45,708 nt of DNA from Lachnospiraceae bacterium (GCA_028689655.1 JAQVCT010000021.1:1-45708), one strand, 5' to 3'; positions 27,398 to 34,363 are shown, numbered from the stretch's first letter. Notes: generated from the sequence alone by a model not told the origin. Translations and numbers: made by a program.

Positions 27398-27472
27398 ATA
27401 TAATGAGAAATCCCTTTGAGATTTCCTATGGCAGCATGAAAGAGTCAAAGACACTTTGCAGTGTTTGCATGC

Positions 27473-27515
27473 GTGCTAAAACTGTGCTAAGAAACCCGCA
27501 AATCCATTGTATAAT
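27473..27515 (+). promoter_or_regulatory. Candidate response-regulator-activated promoter for tiny genes A and B
   Basis: Direct repeat GTGCTAA (27473-27479), 4 bp, GTGCTAA (27484-27490): an 11-bp centre spacing typical of OmpR/PhoB-family tandem sites. After 19 bp there is a perfect TATAAT (27510-27515). No TTGACA-like -35 is present at the right distance, so the promoter looks activator-dependent. The same direct repeat with extended similarity (GTGCTAAGAA(A/T)CCC) is found on the minus strand at 28768-28751, next to the KdpE-like gene. GTGCTAAG also occurs singly at 27596-27603. Binding by the neighbouring regulator is inference. Confidence 0.65.
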
Positions 27516-27665
27516 TTCCCTGAAATAGGTATGGTGTATATGAAAATTATAGTGGCTATGAGAGTTATCATATGAAGCTTGGCTGAGAGAATGAGGTGCT
27601 AAGTACATAGAGGTGTGAAGTGCATAAAGTAATGTATAGCCAGAATATAAATGAAAGAAAAGGTC

Positions 27666-27980
27666 GTGCCAAGTCCAACTGTGAGGATGTAGGGTTAAGT
27701 ATTAGCATGGGGAATAGGTTGTGCTAAGTTCGAATGTGAGGATACCGGACGAAGTATCAGCATGGGGAATAGGTTGTGCTGAGTTCGAATGTGAGGATAC
27801 CGAACGAAGTATCAGCTTGGGGATAGGTTGTGCTGAGTTCAAATGTGAGGATACCGAACGAAGTATCAGTCAGGGAAAAAGGCTGTGCTGGGTTCGAATG
27901 TGAGGATAGTGGACGAAGCATCAGCCTGGGGAATAGGTTGTGATTGGCCCGATTGTGAGGATATCGGTTAATAGGTAAGG
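27666..27980 (+). repeat. Tandem array of about 55-bp repeats (five units plus a degenerate sixth)
   Basis: Units begin at 27666, 27721, 27776, 27830, 27885 and (degenerate) 27940; lengths are 55, 55, 54, 55 and 55 bp. The consensus begins GTGCT(A/G)AGTTCGAATGTGAGG, continues GATACCG(A/G)ACGAAGTATCAG and ends GGGGAATAGGTT. Each unit contains a GATAC...GTATC stem. Unit lengths are not multiples of three, so the open frame across it is accidental. No unique spacers exist, so it is not a CRISPR. It lies in the putative long leader of tiny gene A. Confidence 0.92.
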
Positions 27981-27990
27981 GGGTATCAAT

Positions 27991-28074
27991 ATGAATTTGG
28001 ATATATGGTCTGTGCTGGCCATCGGTATTGTAATCGTGGGTGTCGTTGGCGGTGTATGGTTTGAAAATAAATAG
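27991..28074 (+). CDS. Tiny membrane protein A (27 aa)
   Basis: Starts with ATG preceded by AAGGGGG at 7 bp. It encodes MNLDIW, then a hydrophobic helix (SVLAIGIVIVGVVGGVWF), then ENK. It is too short for standard gene callers. The strong ribosome binding site, ideal single-helix composition and nearby similar tiny gene B support it. KdpF-like accessory peptides are one comparison, but I see no sequence match and there is no kdpABC here. It is probably co-transcribed with gene B under the GTGCTAA promoter. Confidence 0.65.
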   Translation: MNLDIWSVLAIGIVIVGVVGGVWFENK

Positions 28075-28094
28075 AGCATAAGGACGGTAAGATT

Positions 28095-28204
28095 GCGTCA
28101 GCCCATTTGTCTACTGTAATGCTTCCAAAGGAAGGAATATCCCAAAGGGATTAAGGAACGGTAGTTCCTTAACAGGACAAATTTAAAATGGCCTGATGTT
28201 CAAT
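28095..28204 (+). ncRNA. Structured leader RNA with three hairpins, upstream of tiny gene B
   Basis: The closing stem is built from CGTCAG (28096-28101)/CTGATG (28193-28198), then ATTTGTC (28105-28111)/GACAAAT (28176-28182), then CTGT (28114-28117)/ACAG (28172-28175). Inside are three consecutive hairpins: CTTCC-AAA-GGAAG, ATCCC-AAA-GGGAT and AAGGAAC-GGTA-GTTCCTT. The 3' arm ends CTGATGTTCAATA, immediately before the GGGGGG ribosome binding site of gene B. The 3' arm matches the elements before potD. It matches no riboswitch class that I recognise. A cis-acting translational regulator is the likely role. Confidence 0.6.
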
Positions 28205-28220
28205 AAAGGGGGGAAAAGAA

Positions 28221-28316
28221 ATGACGATTGGTGGAGCACTTATTTTAGTCGTGGTAGGTGTGGCACTTCTGGGATGTCTGGTAGTAGGCATCGTAGAAGG
28301 TACAAAGAAAAATTAA
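28221..28316 (+). CDS. Tiny membrane protein B (31 aa)
   Basis: ATG preceded by AAGGGGGG. It encodes MTIGG, a long hydrophobic helix (ALILVVVGVALLGCLVVGIV) with one Cys, and a charged tail EGTKKN. It has the same design as gene A: a short polar N-terminus, a Gly/Val-rich helix and a Lys/Asn C-terminus. It is followed by a strong terminator, so A and B form the whole plus-strand transcript. Function unknown; association with ion homeostasis is inferred from the adjoining kinase and antiporter. Confidence 0.65.
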   Translation: MTIGGALILVVVGVALLGCLVVGIVEGTKKN

Positions 28317-28362
28317 CAGGAAAAATGAAATAACCTATGAAATAACAGGCAAGTGGGATAGC

Positions 28363-28415
28363 AAATAAATAATACGCCCGGGAGGATTTGTTCCTTCCGA
28401 GCGTATTATTTATTT
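28363..28415. terminator. Bidirectional rho-independent terminator
   Basis: AAATAAATAATACGC (28363-28377) pairs perfectly with GCGTATTATTTATTT (28401-28415); an inner CGGGAGGA / TCCTTCCG extends the hairpin. A-rich and T-rich flanks suit both directions. It separates plus-strand genes A and B from the minus-strand gene C. Confidence 0.88.
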
Positions 28416-28421
28416 CACTCC

Positions 28422-28491
28422 TATCTATTATTTCTTATCTGTTATTTTTTATCCGCTATCTCCTATCTGTTATCCCTTATCTCTTACCCGT
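28422..28491. repeat. Five 14-bp tandem repeats
   Basis: Units TATCTATTATTTCT, TATCTGTTATTTTT, TATCCGCTATCTCC, TATCTGTTATCCCT, TATCTCTTACCCGT, with a degenerate sixth. The strand is pyrimidine-rich; the complement is purine-rich like the galT microsatellite. It lies just downstream of gene C. Confidence 0.85.
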
Positions 28492-28522
28492 TATTTCCAT
28501 TTCACTGTGATTTCTGAAGCAT

Positions 28523-28666
28523 TTATTTGTTAAGTGAGATATGATAACGGCACTTCCGGTATACCTTAAAGCCAATGACAACAGGAAGGCTGATAACAAG
28601 ATATAATGTTGAGAGCAGACCTACACTTCCACCAACGATCATCATAATCAAAACACCAATATTCAT
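28523..28666 (-). CDS. Small membrane protein C (47 aa)
   Basis: I chose the ATG at 28666 because GGAGGAGAAAAATT precedes it on the minus strand; the frame extends upstream to 28708 without a site. The protein has one or two hydrophobic segments (IGVLIMMIVGGSVGLL and LYLVISLPVVIGF) and a basic C-terminus (KVYRKCRYHISLNK). It lies 105 bp downstream of the KdpE-like gene on the same strand, with the GTGCTAA direct repeat between them. Unknown family. Confidence 0.6.
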   Translation of the reverse strand: MNIGVLIMMIVGGSVGLLSTLYLVISLPVVIGFKVYRKCRYHISLNK

Positions 28667-28750
28667 AATTTTTCTCCTCCAATTTCTGTTCTTTGTTCTG
28701 TAGTTCATTCTATCATTTCATCAGAAAAAGAGAAGAGAATAGGGGGATTC

Positions 28751-28768
28751 TTAGCACCATTTTAGCAC
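28751..28768 (-). promoter_or_regulatory. GTGCTAA direct repeat between the KdpE-like gene and gene C
   Basis: On the minus strand GTGCTAA, 4 bp, GTGCTAA, then GAATCCCCC. It begins 3 bp after the kdpE-like stop codon and points towards gene C. About 22 of 25 bases match the plus-strand site at 27473. No good -10 box is visible at the same distance, so whether it starts a separate gene C transcript is unclear. Confidence 0.6.
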
Positions 28769-28771
28769 GGT

Positions 28772-29482
28772 CTATTCGCTGTCATCCAGGAAGCGATAGC
28801 CGACCTCAATTTCAGTGAAAATGTATTGGGGAGCGGCGGGATTCAATTCAATCTTATGGCGGATATTTGCCATGTTTACCCGTAAGATCTTCGTATTATT
28901 GACGTCTATATAAGGTCCCCATACATGCTGCATGATGGAGGAATAAGTATGTACTTTTCCAGAATTTTTAGCAAGATATGTGACGATCTTATACTCGATG
29001 GGGGTGAGGTGAATCACGGTGTCACCTCTTGTCACAACGTGGTTTTGATAATTAATGGTAAGATCCAGTGCATGGTAAGGTCTGTCAGCGGACTGTGAGG
29101 ATGTGTTGGACTTATTGCTGTGACGAATGGAAGTCCTGATACGTGCCAAGAGCTCAGAGATACCAAAGGGTTTGGATATATAATCGTCAGCACCGGCATC
29201 CAGGGCGGCTACTTTGTCAGATTCCTTGGATCGGGCAGATACCACGATAAGCTGGTTACTGGACCATTCACGTACGCTGTGTATAATATTGATACCATCC
29301 ATATCGGGCAATCCGAGATCCAGCAGAATAATGTCCGGACAGAGAGAAGATATGAGAGAAAGCCCATCTTTTCCGGTATAAGCACATACGACTTTATAAT
29401 CGTGTGCGGTAAGCGCTTTGGAGATAAAATTACAAATGCTTTTTTCATCCTCAATCACAAGGATGCAATACTTACTTGCCAT
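28772..29482 (-). CDS. KdpE-like OmpR-family response regulator
   Basis: 236 aa. Receiver with acidic residues E11/D12, phosphoacceptor D55 (LLDLGLPD) and K in YISKPFG, then an OmpR/PhoB winged helix (about 130-232) with LTPIEYKIVTYLAKNSGKVHTYSSIMQHVWG and RVNMANIRHKIELNPAAPQYIFTEIEVGYRF. The ASKYCILVIEDEKSI start and NTKILRVNMANIRHKIE block are KdpE-like. It is the partner of the upstream DUF4118 kinase, 89 bp away. No kdpABC operon is present, so K+-ATPase control here is not shown. OmpR-type regulators bind 11-bp-spaced direct repeats, which fits the GTGCTAA sites nearby. Confidence 0.88.
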   Translation of the reverse strand: MASKYCILVIEDEKSICNFISKALTAHDYKVVCAYTGKDGLSLISSLCPDIILLDLGLPDMDGINIIHSVREWSSNQLIVVSARSKESDKVAALDAGADDYISKPFGISELLARIRTSIRHSNKSNTSSQSADRPYHALDLTINYQNHVVTRGDTVIHLTPIEYKIVTYLAKNSGKVHTYSSIMQHVWGPYIDVNNTKILRVNMANIRHKIELNPAAPQYIFTEIEVGYRFLDDSE

Positions 29483-29571
29483 AAGGAAACCTGTGTCACG
29501 TGGGAAGATTGCGTTATAACCTTACACGTGCCTTTCTAATCAAACTTTATATAAATTTTAGTCCTATTTTC

Positions 29572-30645
29572 TTACTCTGTTTTAGGGAGGGAAAACAGGA
29601 AGGTAGCTCCATTATCCCGATTCTCAGCGTGAATCTCGCCTTTGTGGGCAAGTACGATGGTCTTACAGATGGATAACCCAATGCCCACGCCCTTTTGACT
29701 GTCAGCAGTGTTAGATGCTGTGCTGGGAATACCATCAAAGAGAATGGGCAGCCGTTCCTCAGCAATGCCGATCCCATAATCGTCCACCTGGAAAACAATG
29801 GTATGAGATGTTTCGGTGACCGTCAGATCTACGGGGAGTTCGCTGTGGGAATGGATAATGGAATTTTCCAACAGATTGATCAGCACCTGTTCGATGAGCA
29901 TGGCATCCATGGGTAACATAATGATATCCTTTGGAATGGTGACATTGATTCTGGCGTCTGGAATCCGCTTCTTTAATCGGGATACTGCTTCGGATACCAC
30001 TTCCTCCACGATTTCTATTGATTTTTTAATGGTACTGGTATCGCTTTGAATACGGGTGACAGACAACAGATTCTCCACCATGTTACGAAGCCAGCTGGCA
30101 TCATCGTAGATTGCCTGGATCAGTTCTTTGTTATCCTGTTCCGACATTTTCCCATGGTTTTCAATCAGGGAAGAGGAGGAGCCGATAATACCGGTGAGGG
30201 GTGTGCGTAGGTCATGAGAGATGGCACGCAGAAGATTTGCCCGCATTTTTTCCCGATCCGCCTCGGCAATCTTTTTCTCCTGAGCAGCAAGTTTCTGCCC
30301 CTGCTCGATCATATGGGATGTGGTGGTGCTGGTGATGAGCGTTACGATCAACAGCTCCAGAAAGGTGATTGGATAGCCGGTGAGAGTAAAATTGAATTCA
30401 AAATAGGGGTAGGTAAAGCAGTAGTTAATGGCGAATACGCAGAAAAGAGAGGCGAAGAAGCCATAAAAGTACCCTTTGGTATAGCGGGCGATGAGAATCA
30501 GTGCCACGATGTATATCAGTGCTACATTGGCATTATTTTCAGGAACCAGATGAAACAAAATAAAGGCAAGAAGCGTAGCAATAATGAGAAAAAAAGTAGA
30601 AATAAAAGTATTGCTATGCAGAATACGTAGAATATGTTTTTTCAT
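29572..30645 (-). CDS. KdpD-like sensor histidine kinase (DUF4118), lacking the KdpD/USP N-terminus
   Basis: 357 aa from the ATG at 30645, with GAGGGAG at 5 bp; an ATG 33 bp upstream lacks a site. Four membrane helices at about 12-110 form the DUF4118 domain (ENNANVALIYIVALILIARYTKGY, YCFTYPYFEFNF). A HisKA domain follows with H144 in AISHDLRTPLTG, then an HATPase domain with NLLENSIIHS (N box), DYGIGI (G1) and GVGIGLSI (G2). The cytoplasmic KdpD nucleotide/USP region found in E. coli KdpD is absent. It probably senses membrane or ionic state through DUF4118 and phosphorylates the downstream regulator. Confidence 0.88.
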   Translation of the reverse strand: MKKHILRILHSNTFISTFFLIIATLLAFILFHLVPENNANVALIYIVALILIARYTKGYFYGFFASLFCVFAINYCFTYPYFEFNFTLTGYPITFLELLIVTLITSTTTSHMIEQGQKLAAQEKKIAEADREKMRANLLRAISHDLRTPLTGIIGSSSSLIENHGKMSEQDNKELIQAIYDDASWLRNMVENLLSVTRIQSDTSTIKKSIEIVEEVVSEAVSRLKKRIPDARINVTIPKDIIMLPMDAMLIEQVLINLLENSIIHSHSELPVDLTVTETSHTIVFQVDDYGIGIAEERLPILFDGIPSTASNTADSQKGVGIGLSICKTIVLAHKGEIHAENRDNGATFLFSLPKTE

Positions 30646-30812
30646 AAAAACTCCCTCTATACAGATAGAAACATGCAATCAAGGGCTTAATTTATACTTA
30701 CGCAGATAAGATTAGAAATAAAAAGCCACTGCAATTGATGAATCATAACTATATACGATAAGTATGCCTTATCATAACAGAAAGAGCAATCACTTTACAT
30801 ATTAAAAAAATG

Positions 30813-31988
30813 TTAAGATTTTAACAATTTCTGATAAGCAGCATCTATGAGGAAAGCACCCAGTGGAGCAGTGATGAGGATGGCGAGAACAGCTACAGTG
30901 AGTACGATGTTACCGCAGGCGAGCCCCATGGAGAGAGGGACCCCTCCGATGGCAGCCTGGACAGTGGCTTTTGGCAGATAGGCGAGCATACAGAAGAGGC
31001 GTTCCTTTGGGCGCAGTGGTGTGCAGAGCATACAGCAAAAGACGCCTGCCATGCGGAAGAGAAGAGCACCCAGGATGAGAATAACGGAAGCAAGTCCGGC
31101 AGAAACCACATATTGCAGATCCACGGTGGCACCCACCAATACAAATAGTAAGATCTCGGCACCTACCCACAGTTTGTTAAATTTTAGGGACAGACGATTC
31201 GCAACGATCTCACGTCTGCGGTGTAATGCGATTCCCACGCACATAATTCCGATGAGAGATGCAAAGGGAATGAGAGAACCATAGGAGTCCTCCGCTGTGA
31301 CCATGAGAAAGGAGATACAAAGGAGGATCACCACTTTTCCGGTATCACGGATGTGGACTTTCTGGAAAAACAGTGTCAATGCATACCCGGCCAGAAGCCC
31401 CACTAAGATACCCATGAGTATGGAGATTGGTATTTTTATAAAGCTTACAGGTGAGAGATGAGCGCCCTGAGCTAAACCGGTAAAGGCGGAAAAGAGGACA
31501 ATGACAAAGACGTCATCCACGGAGGCACCCGCCAGAATCAACTGTGGGATTCCTTTCTCTGTGCCATAGCCTTCCTCCATGAGCTTTAGCATCTTCGGGA
31601 CGATCACTGCAGGAGATACGGCAGCGATCACTGCGCCCATGATAGCCGCCTCCAACAGAGTGATGTGCAACAGTCTGGGAGCCAGCAGCATCATACCCAG
31701 GATCTCGAAGCAGGCAGGGACAAAGCACATAAGGATAGCAGGTCTGCCCACCTTTTTCAGATCATTGAGATCCAGAGACAGACCGGCTCTGGTGAGTATA
31801 ATGATGAGGGCAATGCGCCGCAGCTCGGAGGAGATGCCCAGTATGGAGCCGTCGATGAGATTCAGTGCATGGGGTCCCAATAATATTCCAGTGAAGATCA
31901 TTCCCAGTAAGCCTGGAAGGTGCAGCTTTTTACAGATCCATCCTCCAAACATACCCACAAGTAACATAAGAGCAATACTAAATAACAT
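30813..31988 (-). CDS. CPA2-family cation/proton antiporter
   Basis: 391 aa, almost wholly hydrophobic, with about 12 helices. Na_H_Exchanger-type features are LHLPGLLGMIFTGILLGP at the N-terminus, RAGLSLDLNDL, and PKATVQAAIGGVPLSMG near the C-terminus. It lacks the C-terminal TrkA-N/RCK domains of KefB/KefC, so it is a short, unregulated-type antiporter exchanging H+ for a monovalent ion. AGGAAAGGA precedes the ATG at 31988. The leader carries a probable fluoride riboswitch, so the physiological role may be protection against fluoride or its effects. The downstream kinase gene lies 167 bp away. Confidence 0.87.
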   Translation of the reverse strand: MLFSIALMLLVGMFGGWICKKLHLPGLLGMIFTGILLGPHALNLIDGSILGISSELRRIALIIILTRAGLSLDLNDLKKVGRPAILMCFVPACFEILGMMLLAPRLLHITLLEAAIMGAVIAAVSPAVIVPKMLKLMEEGYGTEKGIPQLILAGASVDDVFVIVLFSAFTGLAQGAHLSPVSFIKIPISILMGILVGLLAGYALTLFFQKVHIRDTGKVVILLCISFLMVTAEDSYGSLIPFASLIGIMCVGIALHRRREIVANRLSLKFNKLWVGAEILLFVLVGATVDLQYVVSAGLASVILILGALLFRMAGVFCCMLCTPLRPKERLFCMLAYLPKATVQAAIGGVPLSMGLACGNIVLTVAVLAILITAPLGAFLIDAAYQKLLKS

Positions 31989-32010
31989 AATGGCGATCCT
32001 TTCCTGTGAA

Positions 32011-32101
32011 ACAAAAAAGCCGACAGCTTCTGCATGGTCTTGCAGAAGTCATCAGCCTAATAGCGGTTTACGTATAACACGAAGGGAGAACCTCATTCCC
32101 T
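32011..32101 (-). promoter_or_regulatory. Fluoride riboswitch (crcB type) with expression-platform terminator
   Basis: Minus-strand leader of the antiporter. From the 5' end: GGGAATGAGGTTCTCCC (GGGA/TCCC pseudoknot helix and GAGGTT arm), then GTAAACCGCTATTAGGCTGATGAC: the conserved AAACCGC and GCTGATGAC of the crcB motif. GAGGTT pairs with GACTTC (P1). The P1 3' strand CTTCTGC also pairs with GCAGAAG of a long hairpin that ends in TTTTTT (32018-32013), i.e. a terminator that ligand binding would prevent. This is an ON switch by family precedent (Rfam crcB RNA). Recognised by eye, without a covariance search. Confidence 0.85.
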
Positions 32102-32107
32102 TTTGCC

Positions 32108-32136
32108 ATTATATAAAAATATTTTCTGTTCGTCAA
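32108..32136 (-). promoter_or_regulatory. Promoter of the riboswitch-antiporter transcript
   Basis: On the minus strand TTGACG (32136-32131), 17 bp, TATAAT (32113-32108). The predicted transcription start is near 32101, exactly where the aptamer begins (GGGAATG). The -35 box overlaps the stop codon of the upstream histidine kinase gene. Confidence 0.85.
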
Positions 32137-33557
32137 TCATCTTCCGGGGTTTCTACTTTAGGGAGGGAGAAGATAAATTCTGATCCTACACCCTCAGTGC
32201 TGATCACGTTGATATTTTCCCCATGAGCATGAATAATCTCTTTGGTGATGGAAAGTCCAAGTCCGGTACCCTTCTTATCTTTCCCCCGGGAAAGATCTGT
32301 CTTATAGAAACGGTCCCAGATGAGCTTCAAGCTGTCCTTGGGAATGCCGATTCCGTTATCCTTGATGGATACGAAGATCTTACTGTGTTTTTCCGTAGTC
32401 TCTATCTTGATCACAGAGTCTTTGGGACTGAACTTGATGGCGTTATCCAGGATGTTATACAATACCTGCTGGATCTTTAACAGATCCGCATTGATGATCA
32501 TGATCTCCCCGGTGAGGATCAATTCGATGGCAATGGTCTTCTTGACGCAGGTGCCCTCAAAGGAAGCGGCGGTGTTCTTGATGACCTGATTAATGTCGAA
32601 GTTGGTGCGTTCCAGGATCATGCCACTGGTATTGAGATTGTTCAGCGTGAGCAGGCTGTTAGTAAGCTTTGTGAGACGATCTGTCTCATTTAACAGTACA
32701 TTCATGTATTTCTCATGCATTTCCGGAGGAATGGTGCCATCGATCATAGCTTCCAGATATCCTTTGATGGAGGTGAGGGGAGAACGAAAATCATGGGAAA
32801 CATTCGCCACCATTTTCCGCTGATTCTCCTCACCTCTGGCAATCTCACTTGCCATGTAGGACAGGGAGGCGGCAAGATATCCAATCTCGTCACCGCTGTC
32901 GACCTGGAGATCATACTGCATATTGCCAGCGGCGAACTGCTCTGTAGCCACGGTAATCCTGCGGAGAGGAATGTACACGATCTCCGTAAAAAAGATCAGG
33001 ATCATCAGGGAAAGCAGGAATAGAATAATCAGCATAATGTAGGAAATGTTCAGCAGGCCGTCACAGGACTTGCGGATGCTGTTCATGGAAACATGGATGA
33101 CGACGTATCCTTTCACTTCATAATTGGTAGCGATGGGAGCGAATACGCTGAGAGTCTCCTCCTGAAACATATTAAAAAAAGTACCCACGGTATAATAGGA
33201 ACCTTCGGTGATGGTGGGATCAAAATTCTCTACCAGAACGGGATTGTCAATATTCAACGGGGTTCTGGTGTCCAGGATGATACGCCCGGATGGGTTGATA
33301 ATCCAGATGGAGGCACCCAGATAAGTGTCCAGGGAATTTAACTGCCTTTGGACTACGTCAATGGAAGCCTGGCTGTTATACAGGTCAGACGCATAGGTGT
33401 TGGCGATGAGCGTAGCTTCCTTGTAGAGAGTGTCCGCTTTTTCTCTTTTCAGATGTTCCAATGTCATGGTGGATACGAAGGTAGCCACCACTACGAATCC
33501 AAAGAATCCGAAGATGACATAGGCAAGTATGAACTTGGAGTAAAGTGTTTTTTTCAT
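32133..33557 (-). CDS. Membrane sensor histidine kinase (PhoR/WalK-like)
   Basis: 474 aa. TM1 at about 9-31, an extracellular sensor of about 135 aa (31-168; includes GASIWIINPSGRIILDTR, Cache/PAS-like), TM2 at about 170-192, HAMP (about 195-248), HisKA with H255 in ANVSHDFRSPLTS, and HATPase with NILDNAIKFS, DNGIGI and GTGLGLSI. It is complete and follows its regulator gene by 26 bp. The signal is unknown; a cell-envelope signal is plausible from the domain layout. Confidence 0.92.
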   Translation of the reverse strand: MKKTLYSKFILAYVIFGFFGFVVVATFVSTMTLEHLKREKADTLYKEATLIANTYASDLYNSQASIDVVQRQLNSLDTYLGASIWIINPSGRIILDTRTPLNIDNPVLVENFDPTITEGSYYTVGTFFNMFQEETLSVFAPIATNYEVKGYVVIHVSMNSIRKSCDGLLNISYIMLIILFLLSLMILIFFTEIVYIPLRRITVATEQFAAGNMQYDLQVDSGDEIGYLAASLSYMASEIARGEENQRKMVANVSHDFRSPLTSIKGYLEAMIDGTIPPEMHEKYMNVLLNETDRLTKLTNSLLTLNNLNTSGMILERTNFDINQVIKNTAASFEGTCVKKTIAIELILTGEIMIINADLLKIQQVLYNILDNAIKFSPKDSVIKIETTEKHSKIFVSIKDNGIGIPKDSLKLIWDRFYKTDLSRGKDKKGTGLGLSITKEIIHAHGENINVISTEGVGSEFIFSLPKVETPEDD

Positions 33558-33583
33558 GTATTTATGTGCTCTTTTCCTTTAGT

Positions 33584-34285
33584 CTACTGGCGTACTTCAA
33601 ATTTATATCCGATGCCCCAGATGGTAGCCAGCTTCCAGGATTGATGATCGTTTATTTTCTCACGGAGTCTCTTGATATGCACGTCAACAGTTCTGGTGTC
33701 GCCGATGTATTCATAGCCCCAGATCTGATCTAAGAGCTGCTCTCTGGTAAATACGTGATTGGGTGAGGAAGCCAGGAAATAGAGAAGTTCCAGTTCCTTT
33801 GGAGGCATTTCCACAGGTTTTCCCATGTAGAGGACGGAATAGTTCGTCTGGTTAATGATCAGGTCAGGATATTCCACCTGCTTGACATCGGAGTTGGGAC
33901 TGGGGGCAGCGGCTGGTTTGTAGCGGCGTAGTACTGCCTTTGCACGAGCCACCAGTTCCTTGGAATCAAAAGGCTTTTCCATGTAATCGTCGGCACCCAG
34001 TTCTAAGCCCAGCACCTTGTCGAAGACTTCGCCCTTGGCGGACAGCATAATGATGGGAATGGTGTGCTTTGCCCGTATCTCACGGCACACCTGATATCCA
34101 TCGATGCCCGGGAGCATAAGGTCTAACAGGACGAGGTTTGGCTGAAAAGAGTCCATAGCTACCAGAGCGGATTCTCCGTCATTCACGATCATTGTCTCGA
34201 AACATTCCTTTGTGAGATACAGGGAAATCAGCTCCGCAATATTGTTATCATCATCCACGATTAAAATTTTCTGTTTACTGACCAT
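33584..34285 (-). CDS. OmpR/PhoB-family response regulator
   Basis: 233 aa from the ATG at 34285, with GAAAGG upstream; an earlier ATG at 34303 is less well supported. Receiver with DDD at 11-13, D55 in LLDLMLPG and MEKPF; winged helix with MPPKELELLYFLASSPNHVFTREQLLDQIWG and DTRTVDVHIKRLREKI. It forms a two-gene operon with the kinase. Regulon unknown. Confidence 0.92.
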   Translation of the reverse strand: MVSKQKILIVDDDNNIAELISLYLTKECFETMIVNDGESALVAMDSFQPNLVLLDLMLPGIDGYQVCREIRAKHTIPIIMLSAKGEVFDKVLGLELGADDYMEKPFDSKELVARAKAVLRRYKPAAAPSPNSDVKQVEYPDLIINQTNYSVLYMGKPVEMPPKELELLYFLASSPNHVFTREQLLDQIWGYEYIGDTRTVDVHIKRLREKINDHQSWKLATIWGIGYKFEVRQ

Positions 34286-34363
34286 ATATTCACGACCTTT
34301 CATTTGCCTGTTATGGATTCATACAGTTTTACCCAGAACAGGAATTTATAGATAGAAATTATG

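Noticed and set aside
27721..27903. 60-codon open frame across the 55-bp repeats
   Set aside because: The repeat lengths (54/55 bp) are not multiples of three, there is no ribosome binding site, and the frame is only open because the repeat lacks stops in it.
27666..27980. CRISPR array
   Set aside because: The units are contiguous with no unique spacers, and no cas gene is present.
28095..28204. Fluoride or c-di-AMP riboswitch before tiny gene B
   Set aside because: It shares GCCTGATG-like letters with the fluoride motif but lacks the 5' GG-GATG arm and AAACCGC, and none of the conserved ydaO blocks could be found.
28772..30645. Evidence for a kdpABC potassium ATPase operon
   Set aside because: The two-component proteins are KdpDE-like, but no kdpA, kdpB or kdpC gene is in the window, so no K+-ATPase function is claimed.
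30679..30812. Promoter or operator (GATAAG-GCATA-CTTATC hairpin) before the KdpD-like kinase
   Set aside because: The hairpin is short and only a weak -35/-10 pair could be drawn, so it was not listed as a feature.
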